Below the pieces are notes generated by a model, which made no database searches, had not been told where the DNA came from, and saw nothing but the letters and a program-made list of their open reading frames with translations. A program made the position numbers and the translations under genes. A stretch of DNA of 64,000 nt from Bradyrhizobium diazoefficiens USDA 110 (GTDB taxonomy: Bacteria; Pseudomonadota; Alphaproteobacteria; Rhizobiales; Xanthobacteraceae): contig NC_004463.1 of the NCBI RefSeq assembly GCF_000011365.1, positions 5,442,001 to 5,506,000 of the forward strand. The letters are read 5' to 3'. This document shows positions 28,101-44,404 of the stretch, in pieces; the stretch's first letter is position 1, and the number at the start of each line of letters is the position of its first letter.

Positions 28101-28302
28101 CCTGCTGCCGATCATGTGGAGCAGCGGGACGGGATCGGAGATCATGCAGCGGATCGCCGTGCCCATGATCGGCGGCATGATCTCGTCGACGCTGCTGACG
28201 CTGATCGTGATCCCCGCAATCTTCGGCCTGGTGAAGGGCTTCGGGCTCCGTACGGGCGATGGGGCTGTCGCGTCGGAGCAAATTCCGGAGGCCGCCGAAT
28301 GA
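25144..28302 (+). CDS. cusA: CusA-type Cu(I)/Ag(I) RND efflux pump (HME4 group)
   Basis: 1052 residues, twelve transmembrane helices with two large periplasmic loops. The three Met ligands of E. coli CusA (573, 623, 672) have exact counterparts at M562 (LLYMP), M612 (PSEMFE) and M661 (RIDML), with identical spacing, which supports Cu(I)/Ag(I) as substrate. The helix 4 segment [26 protein letters not shown] is the HME4 form. The start overlaps the cusB stop by four bases. No cusC or cusF homologue is adjacent. Confidence 0.95.
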   Translation: [1052 protein letters not shown]

Positions 28303-28453
28303 GCTCGTAATCCCCCGGAATGTTGCGCCCCGGTCGCACTCGCATCATGAGGTGCGGCTGCGACGTTGAGTTCCCCACACGTAACACTATTGCGGGTCGA
28401 CACTGTTCCCGCTGCCATGCTAGGCCAGCCGAACCGACAGCGAGAGTGAATTC

Positions 28454-28819
28454 GTGGTCCTGAATCGCCGACCCTTCAGACGGAGCACCACGCGCCATTG
28501 GCGCGGGCTCGTGGCTGTGTTCGTCGCGGTCATGTATCTGCTCTCGGGCGCGCTCCACGGGGCCCACGACATCGATGTGACCAGCCCGTCCGGCGGCTCC
28601 GAGATCGCGGCGATGCTCGACCACGGCGCGGCCGGCCATGGCGATCATAAGGCGCTTGCCGGCCATCACTGCCACGGCTGCTTCTCCATCGCTGTCGTGC
28701 AACCGGTGCAGCCGGAAGCCGCGGCCGATGTAATGGCAGCGCCGGTCCCGCAGCGGCAGCCGGCGCTCGCCGGCATCGCGCCCGATACGGCATCCCCGCC
28801 CCCCAAGCACCTGACCTGA
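28454..28819 (+). CDS. small His-rich membrane/exported protein
   Basis: 121 residues from GTG at 28454. A basic N-terminus, one hydrophobic segment (about 18-33), then a His-rich region (DHGAAGHGDHKALAGHHCHGCF) with a CHGC pair, then a Pro-rich C-terminus. It lies between cusA and the czcC-like gene. The His/Cys cluster suggests metal binding outside the membrane. Family not recognised; DUF2946-like small proteins in such clusters have similar composition. Confidence 0.65.
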   Translation: MVLNRRPFRRSTTRHWRGLVAVFVAVMYLLSGALHGAHDIDVTSPSGGSEIAAMLDHGAAGHGDHKALAGHHCHGCFSIAVVQPVQPEAAADVMAAPVPQRQPALAGIAPDTASPPPKHLT

Positions 28820-28875
28820 ACGGATCAGCCGGGCGCCCCATCGCGCCCATCGGTTCTCCTTCACAGGTTCTGTTC

Positions 28876-30146
28876 ATGTTTTGCAGGCGACTGGCTGCGC
28901 GCATCGCGTGCGCGCTGGCTATTCTCATCAGCCCACCCCTGGTGCTGACGTCACACGCCCAGACGCTGACCATGCGCGCGGCGCTCTCGCGCGCGCTGGC
29001 CGCGAGCCCGCGCCTGACGGCGGCGGAGCGCGACGTCGGCATCGCCACCGGTCAGCGCATCCAGGCCGGCGCGCTCCTCAATCCGGAACTGTCCTATGAA
29101 CAGGACAATTCATTCGGGTCGGGCATCTATCGCGGCACGAAATCGGCCGAGACCACGCTCCAGATCAGCCAGGCCTTCGAGCTGTTCGGCAAGCGGGACG
29201 CCAGGATCGCGGCCGGACAGGCCGGCATCGAGGTCGCCGCGATCCAGCGCAAGGCCGTCAGGCTGGAAGTGCTGTCGGAGACGGCGATCGCCTTCCTCAG
29301 CGTACTCGGCGCGCAGCGGCGGATCCAGATCCTGGACGAGCAGATCGCCGCGATCGACCGGCTGACGCCGCTGCTCCGCCGCCGCGTGGAAGCCGGCGCC
29401 TCCTCTCCGGCCGAGACCGGCCGCGCCGAGGTCGCCTCCGCCCTGGTGAAGGCCGACCGCGAGCGATTCAAGGCGACGCTGGCAAGCGCCCGGCGCGAGC
29501 TCGCGGTGCTGATGGGCGACCGAGCTGCGAAGTTCGGCGAGGTCTCCGGCCGGCTCGACACCACGGGGCGCCCGCCGACGTTCCAGTCGGTGGTCGCCGC
29601 CATCGATGCCAATCCGCAATTGGTGCGCTGGACGGCGGTCTTTGCCCAGCGCAATGCCGAACTATTGATGGCGCGGCTCAAGCCCTATCCGGACGTGCGG
29701 ATCGCGGCCGGCTGGCGCCATTTCAACGAAACCAATGACGATGCGGCGCGCCTCACCGTCTCGGTGCCGATACCCGTGTTCGACCAGAACCAGGGCAACA
29801 TCCTCTCCGCGCAGGAAAGCCTCGCCAAGACCGGGGCCGAGCGCGAGGCCAACCGCAACACGCTGATCGTGATTGCCGGCCGTGCCTATGACTCGCTCCA
29901 GGGCTCGCTGCGCGAGCTCGCGGTGCTGCGCGAGACCGCCATCCCCAAGGCCACCGAGGCCTCGGAGGCGATCTCGCAAGGCTACGGCCAGGGCCGCTTC
30001 ACCCTGCTCGAAGTGCTCGATGCGCAAGCGAGCGTCACCCAGGCGCGACTGCGCGAGCAGGAGGCGCTGCAGAACTTCCACGCCGGCGTCGCCACCATCG
30101 AAGGCCTCGTCGGCAATCCCTTTGCGCTGGCCCGGGAGAGCGCGCG

Positions 30147-30150
<4 letters not shown>
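28876..30150 (+). CDS. czcC: CzcC-type outer membrane factor of RND efflux (TolC family)
   Basis: 424 residues. Signal peptide to about residue 32 (LTSHAQT). Two OEP repeats with long coiled coils follow, including ARLTVSVPIPVFDQNQGNI near residue 290, typical of CzcC. It is the only outer-membrane channel gene in the island and may serve both the Czc and the Cus pumps. The stop overlaps czcB by four bases. Confidence 0.92.
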
Positions 30151-34329
<4,179 letters not shown>

Positions 34330-34331
34330 GT

Positions 34332-35321
34332 TTGGGCAGCCACGACCACGGCCATCACCATCATGACCATGCAGGTCACGGGCATGATCACGACCACGGT
34401 CATGATCATGGCCATGGTCGTGGTCTTGGCCACGCGCATGTCCATGCGCCCGCCAGTTTCGGCAAGGCCTTCGCGATCGGCATTTCGCTCAACACTGCGC
34501 TGGTCGTGGCCGAGGCGGTCTATGGCTATATCGGCAACTCCACCGCCCTGCTCGCGGACGCCGGCCACAATCTCTCCGACGTGCTCGGCCTGGTCGTGGC
34601 GTGGGGCGCCGCAATCGCGGCGCGGCGCGCGCCGAGCGGACGCTTCACCTACGGCCTGCGTGCCTCGACCATCCTGGCGGCACTGGCCAATGCCGTGTTC
34701 CTGCTGGTCGCGACCGGCGCGATCGGCTGGGAGGCGATTTTACGCCTGCGCGAGCCGGAGCCGGTCGCGGGGGTGACCGTGATGGTGGTCGCCGGCATCG
34801 GCATCCTCGTCAACGGTTTCACCGCCATGCTGTTCGCGAGCGGTCGCAAGGACGACATCAACATCGAGGGCGCCTATCTGCACATGGCCGCCGACGCCGC
34901 CGTCTCGCTCGGCGTCGTCGTCTCGGCGGCGCTGATCATCTGGACCGGCTGGCTTTGGCTCGACCCCGTCACCAGCCTCGTCATCTGCGCCGCCATTCTC
35001 TGGAGCACGACCAGCCTGCTCCGCGGCTCCATCGACATGTCGATGGCGGCCGCCCCCAAGGGCACCGACCTCGCCGCGATCAGGGCGCTCCTGCTGGCGC
35101 GCCCGGGTGTGTCCGCGATCCACGATCTGCACGTCTGGCCGATCTCGACCACCGAGACGGCGCTGACCTGCCATCTCGTCATGCCCGCAGGTAGCGGCGA
35201 TGCGTTCCTGATGGAGACCGCGCAGATGCTGAAGGCGTCCTTCCGCATCGGCCACACCACGCTTCAGGTCGAGACGCATCCGGATAATGGCTGTGCGCTG
35301 GCGCCGGATGACGTGGTGTGA
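34332..35321 (+). CDS. CDF-family metal exporter with His-rich N-terminus (CzcD/DmeF type)
   Basis: 329 residues from TTG at 34332. AGGGAGG lies eight bases upstream, inside the czcA 3' end, which decided the start. The first 38 residues are almost entirely His, Asp and Gly (over a dozen His). Six helices follow, with the metal site residues in helix 2 (DAGHNLSDVLG) and helix 5 (HMAADAAVSLG), and a cytoplasmic C-terminal domain (SAIHDLHVWPIS, CHLVMP). It moves Zn/Co/Ni-type ions from cytoplasm to periplasm, feeding the Czc pump. Confidence 0.92.
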   Translation: MGSHDHGHHHHDHAGHGHDHDHGHDHGHGRGLGHAHVHAPASFGKAFAIGISLNTALVVAEAVYGYIGNSTALLADAGHNLSDVLGLVVAWGAAIAARRAPSGRFTYGLRASTILAALANAVFLLVATGAIGWEAILRLREPEPVAGVTVMVVAGIGILVNGFTAMLFASGRKDDINIEGAYLHMAADAAVSLGVVVSAALIIWTGWLWLDPVTSLVICAAILWSTTSLLRGSIDMSMAAAPKGTDLAAIRALLLARPGVSAIHDLHVWPISTTETALTCHLVMPAGSGDAFLMETAQMLKASFRIGHTTLQVETHPDNGCALAPDDVV

Positions 35322-35372
35322 AGAGGCATTTGCTCAGCTTCAACTGCGCACAACGGCGTCGAGCAGCGAGCG

Positions 35373-36233
35373 CTACGACGCCTTCGCCGTCACGATCCAG
35401 ATCGCGCCCTGAAGTGCCACCGACTGTCCCTTCAAAAACGGCGCGAGCATTTCGCGGATCGAGGCCTTAGCGGCCTCATACGTCTCCGGCGGATGCCCTT
35501 GCAGCGCACGGCTGGCCGGGCCGATCTGGAGCGCGCCGTCGACGGCGGCCTCGAGTCCACCGCCGATGGCGATATCCATCGCGAGATTGTGCGGCTCCAT
35601 CGCCACATCGACGAAGCCCGCCCCTTTCAGGATGCGCATCACGCGCTCTTCGGATGCGAAGGCGAACGGGCCCGGCTCCTCCGGCCCGACCGGCGGCATT
35701 TTGGGCACGTGCTTGTAGACCGCCATCAGCGGCGCCATCATCCACGGGTTCTCCTTCGGCTCACGCCAACAGGCGAAGGCGAGCCGCCCGGACGGCTTCA
35801 GCGCGCGACGAAGGTTGGTGAAGGACGCAATGGGATCGGCGAAGAACATCACGCCGAAGCGCGAGGCCAGGAGGTCAAAGCTCGCCGGCTCGAACGGATG
35901 TACCGTCGCATCCGCCAGCACGAAATCGAGCGGCAGGCCCTTTGGCGCCAGCGCACGCGCCTGCGACAACATGGGGTCGGAGACATCGAGGCCGAGCGCG
36001 AAGCCGTTTGGCGCCACCGCCTTCGCAAATGCCACCGTCGTTGCGCCGGAGCCGCAGCCGACGTCGATCACGCGCTCGCCCGGCTTCGGCCCGGCGCGAT
36101 CGATCAGGACATCCGCGATCGGCCCGAGCAACCTCTCCTGCACCGCATGTCGATCGGCCCAGCGTTGCCCGCTGGGGCCGTTCCAATAGGCGATCTGGTC
36201 GACATTCTGCTCGTGTCCGCTGGGTTGCTGCAT
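35373..36233 (-). CDS. class I SAM-dependent methyltransferase
   Basis: 286 residues from ATG at 36233 (GAGG six bases upstream). Motif I VIDVGCGSGATTVAFA near residue 55; LGLDVSDPMLSQAR next; FDLLASRFGVMFFADP as motif IV-like; then LKPSGRLAFACWR. This is the Methyltransf_11/UbiE-like group often acting on small molecules. Convergent with the CDF exporter; no functional context. Confidence 0.85.
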   Translation of the reverse strand: MQQPSGHEQNVDQIAYWNGPSGQRWADRHAVQERLLGPIADVLIDRAGPKPGERVIDVGCGSGATTVAFAKAVAPNGFALGLDVSDPMLSQARALAPKGLPLDFVLADATVHPFEPASFDLLASRFGVMFFADPIASFTNLRRALKPSGRLAFACWREPKENPWMMAPLMAVYKHVPKMPPVGPEEPGPFAFASEERVMRILKGAGFVDVAMEPHNLAMDIAIGGGLEAAVDGALQIGPASRALQGHPPETYEAAKASIREMLAPFLKGQSVALQGAIWIVTAKAS

Positions 36234-36344
36234 CGGGACCTCATCGCGCACTCACGCGCCGTTCAGCCCATATCACGAACCGAAGTTGCGGCCCATTCAA
36301 ATTGAAGGTCGGACGGGCACCGCTTGGATGCTTGTGCCTGGAGC

Positions 36345-38300
36345 CTACGAATTCGGCCAGGGCAGTTGGGCCTTGAGCTTCTCGCCAAGCAACTCCTCGC
36401 CGCAGGCGCTCAGATGATCGGGATCGCTGAACGTCAGACAATCGCCGGTCAGCAGGAAATACTGATCGACCTTGAGCACGTCGTAGAATGACAGATACTT
36501 GAAGGTCTGTGGCCCTTCGGCGACTTCCTTGGCAATCTCGGCGTCCAGCGCCTTGAAATGATGGAGCGAGACGGGATTCATCCTGAACGCGTCCCTTGCG
36601 ATTGACGGCGGATCGCGGAAGTTGACCCGTGCTTCGACAAAGGGACCGAGCCACACGATCTTCGCCAGCGGCGCGATCGTCCGCAGATAGTTGATCGTGA
36701 AGGCGACCTTCTCGTAATTGATGAGATATCCCGTCTTCCACTCGAACAGGTGGTGGTTTTCCGAATTGCCTTCCAGGTCGGTCAGAAGGTGAGCTCCCGA
36801 CACGTTGAAGACGATCCCGCGCACGGAAGCTCCGTTGCGCTCGAGGAAGCCCTTGAGCCTGGAATACGGACAGGCATCGCTGTCGTTCCACGCACGGCAG
36901 CCTTCGTCGACCAGACCGACGACGAACTCGCCGGGGCTCGCCTTGGCCACCGCATTGTAGACGTTCTCGCCGTGGGAATCGCCGACGACCATGGTTGCCG
37001 GGCCAAACTTCTCGGCACAGGATCGAAACCGCGCCTCGAACGCCTCGTCCGGACGGGGAGACCAGAACTGGCAGCCACGGTCGATCAGCCGGGCCTTGAT
37101 ATCGCGCAAGCCATATTGCTTGATGAGCGCATAGGCCCGCTGGGTCGCCATGTCGTTGCGGGCGAGATAGCTGTTCTCGAGCCCGCCGGTGAAGATGCCG
37201 ACCAGGCCGAGGCCGGCCAGTCCCGCGGAGGCAGCACCGCAATAGGCGAACACCTCGTTCCGGGTGAGCCGCTTGCGGTCGCGCGCCGGGCGCTCGACCA
37301 GCACGTAGGTCAGGTAGGCCAGGAGCAGCGCAATCGCCGAAAGGCCGATGAAGACCGGGATATTGGCCTCATAGATCGCGCCGAGCCGCGCAAACGCAAA
37401 CACGGGCTGATGCCAGAGATAGGCGCTGTAGCTGATCAGGCCGATGCCAACGAGGCCGCGCGTCGCAACGATGCGGCCCGATAGCGTATCGGGTCGCAGG
37501 AACACGATCGCCAGCGCCGTGCCGAGTGTCGGCGGCAACGTGTAAACGCCGGGATAGGGAATGTTGTGATAGGTGAAGATCGGAATCGCGATCAATGCAA
37601 GACCGAGCAACGCAAGCGGCTCGGCGAGCCGGCGCGGCAGGCGCCGCGCTTCGGTCTCGATGCGGCACAGCGGCAGCAGCGCACCGATCAAAAGCTCCCA
37701 ATACCTTGCCGGCAGGAGGTAGAAGGTCGCTGCCGTCGCGTGACGCGATCCCCAAACAGCGAGAGCGAAGCTCAGTACAGCGGTCGCGACAAACAACGCG
37801 ATGGCGTGACGTCGACCGAGCTTGAGCAACAAGAACAGCGCGATCGGAAAGACCAGATAGAACTGCTCTTCGACCGCAAGGCTCCAAGTATGGACGAGTG
37901 GCTTGAGCTCGGTCGGCCCGTCGAAATATCCGCTTTGCGACCAGAAGAAGAAGTTCGAAACGAAACCGCAGACCGAGAGCAGGCTCCTGGCGAACTCCTC
38001 GAGATCGCGCGGGCTCAGCGAATAGATGGCGAACGGAATGCTCGCAAGGCAGACCAGGAACAAGGGCGGCAGAATGCGCCGGGCGCGCCGCTCGTAGAAG
38101 CCGACGAAGCTGAAGCCGCCATTTTCATATTCGTCGAGGATGATCGACGTGATCAGATAGCCGCTGATCACGAAGAAGACGTCGACTCCGACAAAGCCGC
38201 CCGAGAATCCGGGAACCCCGGCATGATAGAGAATGACAGGCAGGACCGCGATCGCTCGCAGGCCGTCGATCTCCGGTCGGTAGGGCAGCTTGGTCGGCAT
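36345..38300 (-). CDS. OafA/YrhL-type acyltransferase with C-terminal SGNH domain
   Basis: 651 residues from ATG at 38300 (MPTKLPYRPEIDGLRAIAVL). The N-terminal Acyltransferase_3 domain has about ten helices, and the catalytic-type His is in ILYHAGVPGFSGG. The C-terminal periplasmic SGNH hydrolase-like domain starts near residue 400, with the nucleophile in VVGDSHGENVY and the DxxH dyad in DPDHLS. Such proteins O-acetylate cell-surface polysaccharides or lipopolysaccharide. The frame is open upstream but overlaps nothing family-like. Stands alone. Confidence 0.9.
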   Translation of the reverse strand: MPTKLPYRPEIDGLRAIAVLPVILYHAGVPGFSGGFVGVDVFFVISGYLITSIILDEYENGGFSFVGFYERRARRILPPLFLVCLASIPFAIYSLSPRDLEEFARSLLSVCGFVSNFFFWSQSGYFDGPTELKPLVHTWSLAVEEQFYLVFPIALFLLLKLGRRHAIALFVATAVLSFALAVWGSRHATAATFYLLPARYWELLIGALLPLCRIETEARRLPRRLAEPLALLGLALIAIPIFTYHNIPYPGVYTLPPTLGTALAIVFLRPDTLSGRIVATRGLVGIGLISYSAYLWHQPVFAFARLGAIYEANIPVFIGLSAIALLLAYLTYVLVERPARDRKRLTRNEVFAYCGAASAGLAGLGLVGIFTGGLENSYLARNDMATQRAYALIKQYGLRDIKARLIDRGCQFWSPRPDEAFEARFRSCAEKFGPATMVVGDSHGENVYNAVAKASPGEFVVGLVDEGCRAWNDSDACPYSRLKGFLERNGASVRGIVFNVSGAHLLTDLEGNSENHHLFEWKTGYLINYEKVAFTINYLRTIAPLAKIVWLGPFVEARVNFRDPPSIARDAFRMNPVSLHHFKALDAEIAKEVAEGPQTFKYLSFYDVLKVDQYFLLTGDCLTFSDPDHLSACGEELLGEKLKAQLPWPNS

Positions 38301-38483
38301 ATGGCCGGCGTCGGATCCAGGTGGTGCTTGGCAGGGCAGCCGCTCTACGCGTCCCAGTTCGGGCCGATATGCCCGACGCGAAGACCGGCCGCAAGCACAA
38401 GATGCAGCCGGAACCGATGGCCGTCGGCTCGGTGCTGCCCGCTCGGCCCGTTCCAATTGACGAGGCAGTACCGAAAAACGCGT

Positions 38484-38560
38484 TGGTGGGCGGTCACGGA
38501 TTCGAACCGCGGACCCTCTCGGTGTAAACGAGATGCTCTAACCAGCTGAGCTAACCGCCC
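38484..38560 (-). tRNA. tRNA-Val (anticodon TAC)
   Basis: 77 nt on the minus strand. Acceptor GGGCGGT/ACCGCCC; the anticodon stem TCTCG/CGAGA carries loop TTTACAC with anticodon TAC; the T loop is TTCGAAT; CCA is encoded. Confidence 0.97.
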
Positions 38561-38608
38561 TCGCCGCCTCTTTATCCCTACCCGCCCTCGGTGAGCAAGT
38601 ACGGAACA

Positions 38609-39013
38609 TCAATCCTGCGGCCTCCCCGGCAGCCCCGGCACGGCGTCGATCCACACTGCCGCCGACTGGCACCAGATCTGTCGGCTGGGCCTCAGAGCGT
38701 CGCGCTGGCGGATGCTGCCCCAGCGGATGCCCCAGTCGTCGGCCTGGTCGCCCTCGCCGCTGGTGAACAGCGGGGAACCACAGTCGGCGCAAAAATGCTG
38801 GAAGCGCATCCGGCCGTTGTCGCCGCGCTTGCCGTAGATTTTTGGCGTGCCGCCGGTGAGCTTGACGTCGCCGGCGGAACAGATCGCGGTGACCCGGAAC
38901 GGTGATCCCGTCAGCGTCTGGCAGTCCTGGCAATGGCAGACCGAGACCGCCTCGGGGTCGATCTCGGCTTCAAAGGTGATCTGCCCGCAATGGCATTGCC
39001 CGTCGATCTGCAT
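38609..39013 (-). CDS. GFA-family protein (glutathione-dependent formaldehyde-activating fold)
   Basis: 134 residues. Zinc-binding cysteine motifs CHCG (about 7-10), CHCQDCQ (about 26-32) and CADCGSPLF (about 75) match the CENP-V/GFA fold. True formaldehyde-activating activity is known only for some members, so function is uncertain. Located between tRNA-Val and lon, on the same strand as lon but separated from it by a terminator. Confidence 0.88.
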   Translation of the reverse strand: MQIDGQCHCGQITFEAEIDPEAVSVCHCQDCQTLTGSPFRVTAICSAGDVKLTGGTPKIYGKRGDNGRMRFQHFCADCGSPLFTSGEGDQADDWGIRWGSIRQRDALRPSRQIWCQSAAVWIDAVPGLPGRPQD

Positions 39014-39038
39014 CGCCCTCGTTCCCTTGCATCAAAGC

Positions 39039-39065
39039 AAAAACGGCGCCCGAAGGCGCCGTTTT
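39039..39065 (-). terminator. lon: Rho-independent terminator of lon
   Basis: aaaacggcgcc and ggcgccgtttt form an 11-bp perfect stem with a 4-nt loop, 19 bp after the lon stop. Read on the minus strand it ends in a T run. Confidence 0.8.
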
Positions 39066-39083
39066 ATCATCTTTCGCTGGAGC

Positions 39084-41507
<2,424 letters not shown>

Positions 41508-41831
41508 GGCCTTTTCCTTTTGCTTTGCCCCCTTGCACGCAGCCCGCCATGCTCATGCGCAACCGCCACAAGGTGCCGAGGTGATCCACAAAACCAGTCT
41601 ACCATTCCAAGGGTGGACCGGGCTTGCCGGATCGGAACTGAGGCGAATCTTGAAGAGAATTCACGCTCGCCGCCGACATTAGGTGGCTATCGACCGGGGG
41701 GGTGTCAAGTCATTGAAAAACGCGCGCCATCAGGCGCTTACGCACACGGGTAAGCGACGCTAACTCGGCTGCGGAGATACATTCCGCAGCCGTCACTTCT
41801 CAGGACGATTGGAGCGTTCCAGCGCCGCAAA
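41508..41831. other. lon-clpX intergenic region
   Basis: 324 bp without a gene. It holds the hairpin at 41767-41791. On the minus strand TTGACA (41708-41703) lies 19 bp before CCTAAT (41683-41678), a weak candidate promoter for lon. I saw no clear heat-shock sigma-32 promoter. Confidence 0.5.
41767..41791. terminator. clpX: hairpin downstream of clpX, possible terminator
   Basis: ggctgcgga and tccgcagcc form a perfect 9-bp stem with a 7-nt loop, 41 bp after the clpX stop. There is no T run on the minus strand, so it may be a weak terminator or a 3'-end stabiliser. Confidence 0.4.
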
Positions 41832-43103
41832 TCAGGCGCTGGCGTTCTCGACGGCGCGATCGGATCGATCGGCGTAGATGTAGAGCGGACGGGCCGTGCC
41901 TTCCACGACTTCGCGGGAAATCACGACTTCTTCCACACCTTCCAGACCCGGCAGGTCGAACATGGTCTCGAGCAGGATCGCCTCGAGGATCGAACGCAGG
42001 CCACGGGCGCCGGTCTTGCGCTCGATCGCCTTGCGGGCGACCGCGCCAAGCGCCTCGTCGGCAAAGGTCAGCTCGATGTTCTCCATCTCGAACAGGCGCT
42101 GGTACTGCTTCACAAGCGCGTTCTTCGGCTCGGTCAGGATCTTCTTCAGCGAGGTCTCGTCCAGATCCTCGAGCGTCGCCACCACAGGCAGACGGCCGAC
42201 GAACTCGGGGATGAGACCATACTTCAGGAGATCCTCAGGCTCGACGTGACGGAAGATCTCGCCGGTACGGCGGTCCTCCGGCGCGAGCACCTGGGCGCCG
42301 AAGCCGATCGAGGTCGACCGTCCGCGTGCCGAGATGATCTTCTCGAGGCCGGCGAAGGCGCCGCCGCAGATGAACAGGATGTTGGTGGTATCCACCTGCA
42401 GGAACTCCTGCTGCGGATGCTTGCGGCCGCCCTGCGGCGGGACCGAAGCCACCGTGCCTTCCATGATCTTCAAGAGCGCCTGCTGCACGCCCTCACCCGA
42501 CACGTCGCGCGTGATCGAGGGATTGTCGGACTTGCGGCTGATCTTGTCGATTTCGTCGATGTAGACGATGCCGCGCTGGGCGCGCTCGACATTGTAGTCG
42601 GCGGCCTGGAGCAGCTTCAGGATGATGTTCTCGACGTCCTCACCGACATAGCCGGCTTCGGTCAGCGTCGTTGCGTCCGCCATCGTGAAGGGCACGTCCA
42701 GGATGCGGGCGAGCGTCTGCGCGAGCAGCGTCTTGCCCGAACCGGTCGGACCGATCAGCAGGATGTTCGACTTCGCGAGCTCGACGTCGTTGTGCTTGGT
42801 CTGGTGGTTGAGGCGCTTGTAGTGGTTGTGCACCGCGACCGACAGGACCTTCTTCGCGTGGCTCTGGCCGATCACGTAATCGTCCAGCACCTTGCAGATT
42901 TCCTTCGGCGTCGGAATGCCGTCGCGCGACTTGACCAGCGAGGACTTGTTCTCCTCGCGGATGATGTCCATGCAAAGCTCGACGCACTCGTCGCAGATGA
43001 AGACCGTGGGACCCGCGATCAGTTTGCGGACTTCGTGCTGGCTCTTGCCGCAGAACGAGCAATATAGCGTGTTCTTGGAGTCGCTCGTGCCGACCTTACT
43101 CAT
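41832..43103 (-). CDS. clpX: ClpXP protease ATPase subunit ClpX
   Basis: AAA+ unfoldase that feeds substrates to ClpP. 423 residues. N-terminal zinc-binding domain with C15, C18, C37, C40; Walker A GPTGSGKT at 118-125; Walker [11 protein letters not shown]; pore and sensor motifs as usual, and the IGF-type loop for ClpP docking (STSIGFGA). GGAG precedes the ATG. In alphaproteobacteria ClpXP also drives cell-cycle proteolysis. Confidence 0.97.
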   Translation of the reverse strand: MSKVGTSDSKNTLYCSFCGKSQHEVRKLIAGPTVFICDECVELCMDIIREENKSSLVKSRDGIPTPKEICKVLDDYVIGQSHAKKVLSVAVHNHYKRLNHQTKHNDVELAKSNILLIGPTGSGKTLLAQTLARILDVPFTMADATTLTEAGYVGEDVENIILKLLQAADYNVERAQRGIVYIDEIDKISRKSDNPSITRDVSGEGVQQALLKIMEGTVASVPPQGGRKHPQQEFLQVDTTNILFICGGAFAGLEKIISARGRSTSIGFGAQVLAPEDRRTGEIFRHVEPEDLLKYGLIPEFVGRLPVVATLEDLDETSLKKILTEPKNALVKQYQRLFEMENIELTFADEALGAVARKAIERKTGARGLRSILEAILLETMFDLPGLEGVEEVVISREVVEGTARPLYIYADRSDRAVENASA

Positions 43104-43551
43104 TCATGTCTCCGTCCGCGGTTCGATCCCGTTCCGCTCGATCGCTCCATCCCGACACACCGGTCGGTATGAAGTTCAAATAGAGCAAATTCCGTACCAA
43201 AAAAGACCCTACGCGCTACATCCCGTGCGAATCACGGTCACTCGATTCTCCCGCGATCATAGCGGATCATTCGTAGCCAACCATGCTGTCACCCGACTAT
43301 CAAGAATTCGCTAATCGGGGGTCGCCGGCTACCCGTGACAATACCGTGATTTCAGGTCTTGGCACGGGCGAAGTGATCGAAATCACCCCGGCGTTGCTGG
43401 ATTGCCACGAAAAACAAGCACGAAAGCGGAACTTTCTGCCTGTCGCAGGGCGCAAAACGGCGTTTTGCAGCGCGCACACGAGTCCTAAACGTGAACGCTC
43501 CCCTGAAGGTACCCGGGCGCCCCCAAGGGACGCCGCTACCGACCGGTAGTG
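43104..43551. other. clpP-clpX intergenic region
   Basis: 448 bp between clpX and clpP. No recognisable gene on either strand, no tRNA and no clear terminator. The clpX leader is AT-richer near 43165-43205, where a clpX promoter probably lies, but I cannot name boxes with confidence. Confidence 0.45.
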
Positions 43552-44187
43552 CTACTGGGTCTTCGCCGCGGCCGGCTCTTCGGCGCGCTTGTCGATGACC
43601 CTGTCGACCAGGCCGAACTCCTTGGCGTCGTTGGCGGTCAGGAACTTGTCGCGTTCCAGCGCGTCCTCGATCGTCTTGTAGGTCTGGCCGGTATGCTTCA
43701 CGTAGATCTCGTTGAGCCGCTTCTTCAGGTTCAGGATTTCCTGCGCGTGCAGCATGATGTCGGTGGCTTGGCCCTGGAAGCCGCCGGAGGGCTGGTGCAC
43801 CATGATGCGCGCGTTCGGCAGCGAGAAGCGCATGTCCTTCTCGCCGGCGGCGAGCAGCAGCGAGCCCATCGAGGCCGCCTGCCCCGTGCACAGCGTCGAG
43901 ACCGGCGGGCGGATGAACTGCATGGTGTCGTAGATCGCAAGGCCCGACGTCACCACGCCGCCCGGCGAGTTGATGTACATCGAGATTTCCTTCTTCGGAT
44001 TTTCCGCTTCGAGGAACAACAGCTGCGCGACGACCAGCGTCGACATGCCGTCCTCGACCGGACCGGTCAGGAAAATGATGCGCTCTTTCAGCAGGCGCGA
44101 GAAAATGTCGTAGGCGCGCTCGCCACGGTTGGTCTGCTCGACCACCATGGGCACGAGGTTCATGTAGGTTTCAACCGGATCGCGCAT
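43552..44187 (-). CDS. clpP: ATP-dependent Clp protease proteolytic subunit
   Basis: Serine peptidase that forms the 14-subunit ClpP barrel. 211 residues. Catalytic Ser106 in TGQAASMGS, His131 in MVHQPSGG, and Asp in the [18 protein letters not shown] block. Start at ATG 44187. The short 5' peptide [10 protein letters not shown] is the usual propeptide-like N-terminus. Confidence 0.97.
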   Translation of the reverse strand: MRDPVETYMNLVPMVVEQTNRGERAYDIFSRLLKERIIFLTGPVEDGMSTLVVAQLLFLEAENPKKEISMYINSPGGVVTSGLAIYDTMQFIRPPVSTLCTGQAASMGSLLLAAGEKDMRFSLPNARIMVHQPSGGFQGQATDIMLHAQEILNLKKRLNEIYVKHTGQTYKTIEDALERDKFLTANDAKEFGLVDRVIDKRAEEPAAAKTQ

Positions 44188-44404
44188 GAGTCACCTAGGG
44201 TTTTCGGAGGCGGACATCGCCACTCTTGGCTGCCAGTTTGGCTGGATTTGCCGGAAGGCCGATGGACGCCCGTGATGCAGGAAGTTGGTAGCGGTAGAAG
44301 TTTGGGTACAGGGTGTACCGACAGATATAGCCCAATTCGCGCCAGACAAGTGCGGAGCGAATTAAGGCTTAATCCGCCGGGCACTTGAAGCTGATTCTCG
44401 CAAG

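Noticed and set aside
43283..43549. 88-codon plus-strand frame in the clpP-clpX spacer
   Set aside because: No ribosome binding site, no recognisable motif, and opposite to the surrounding operon; considered chance.
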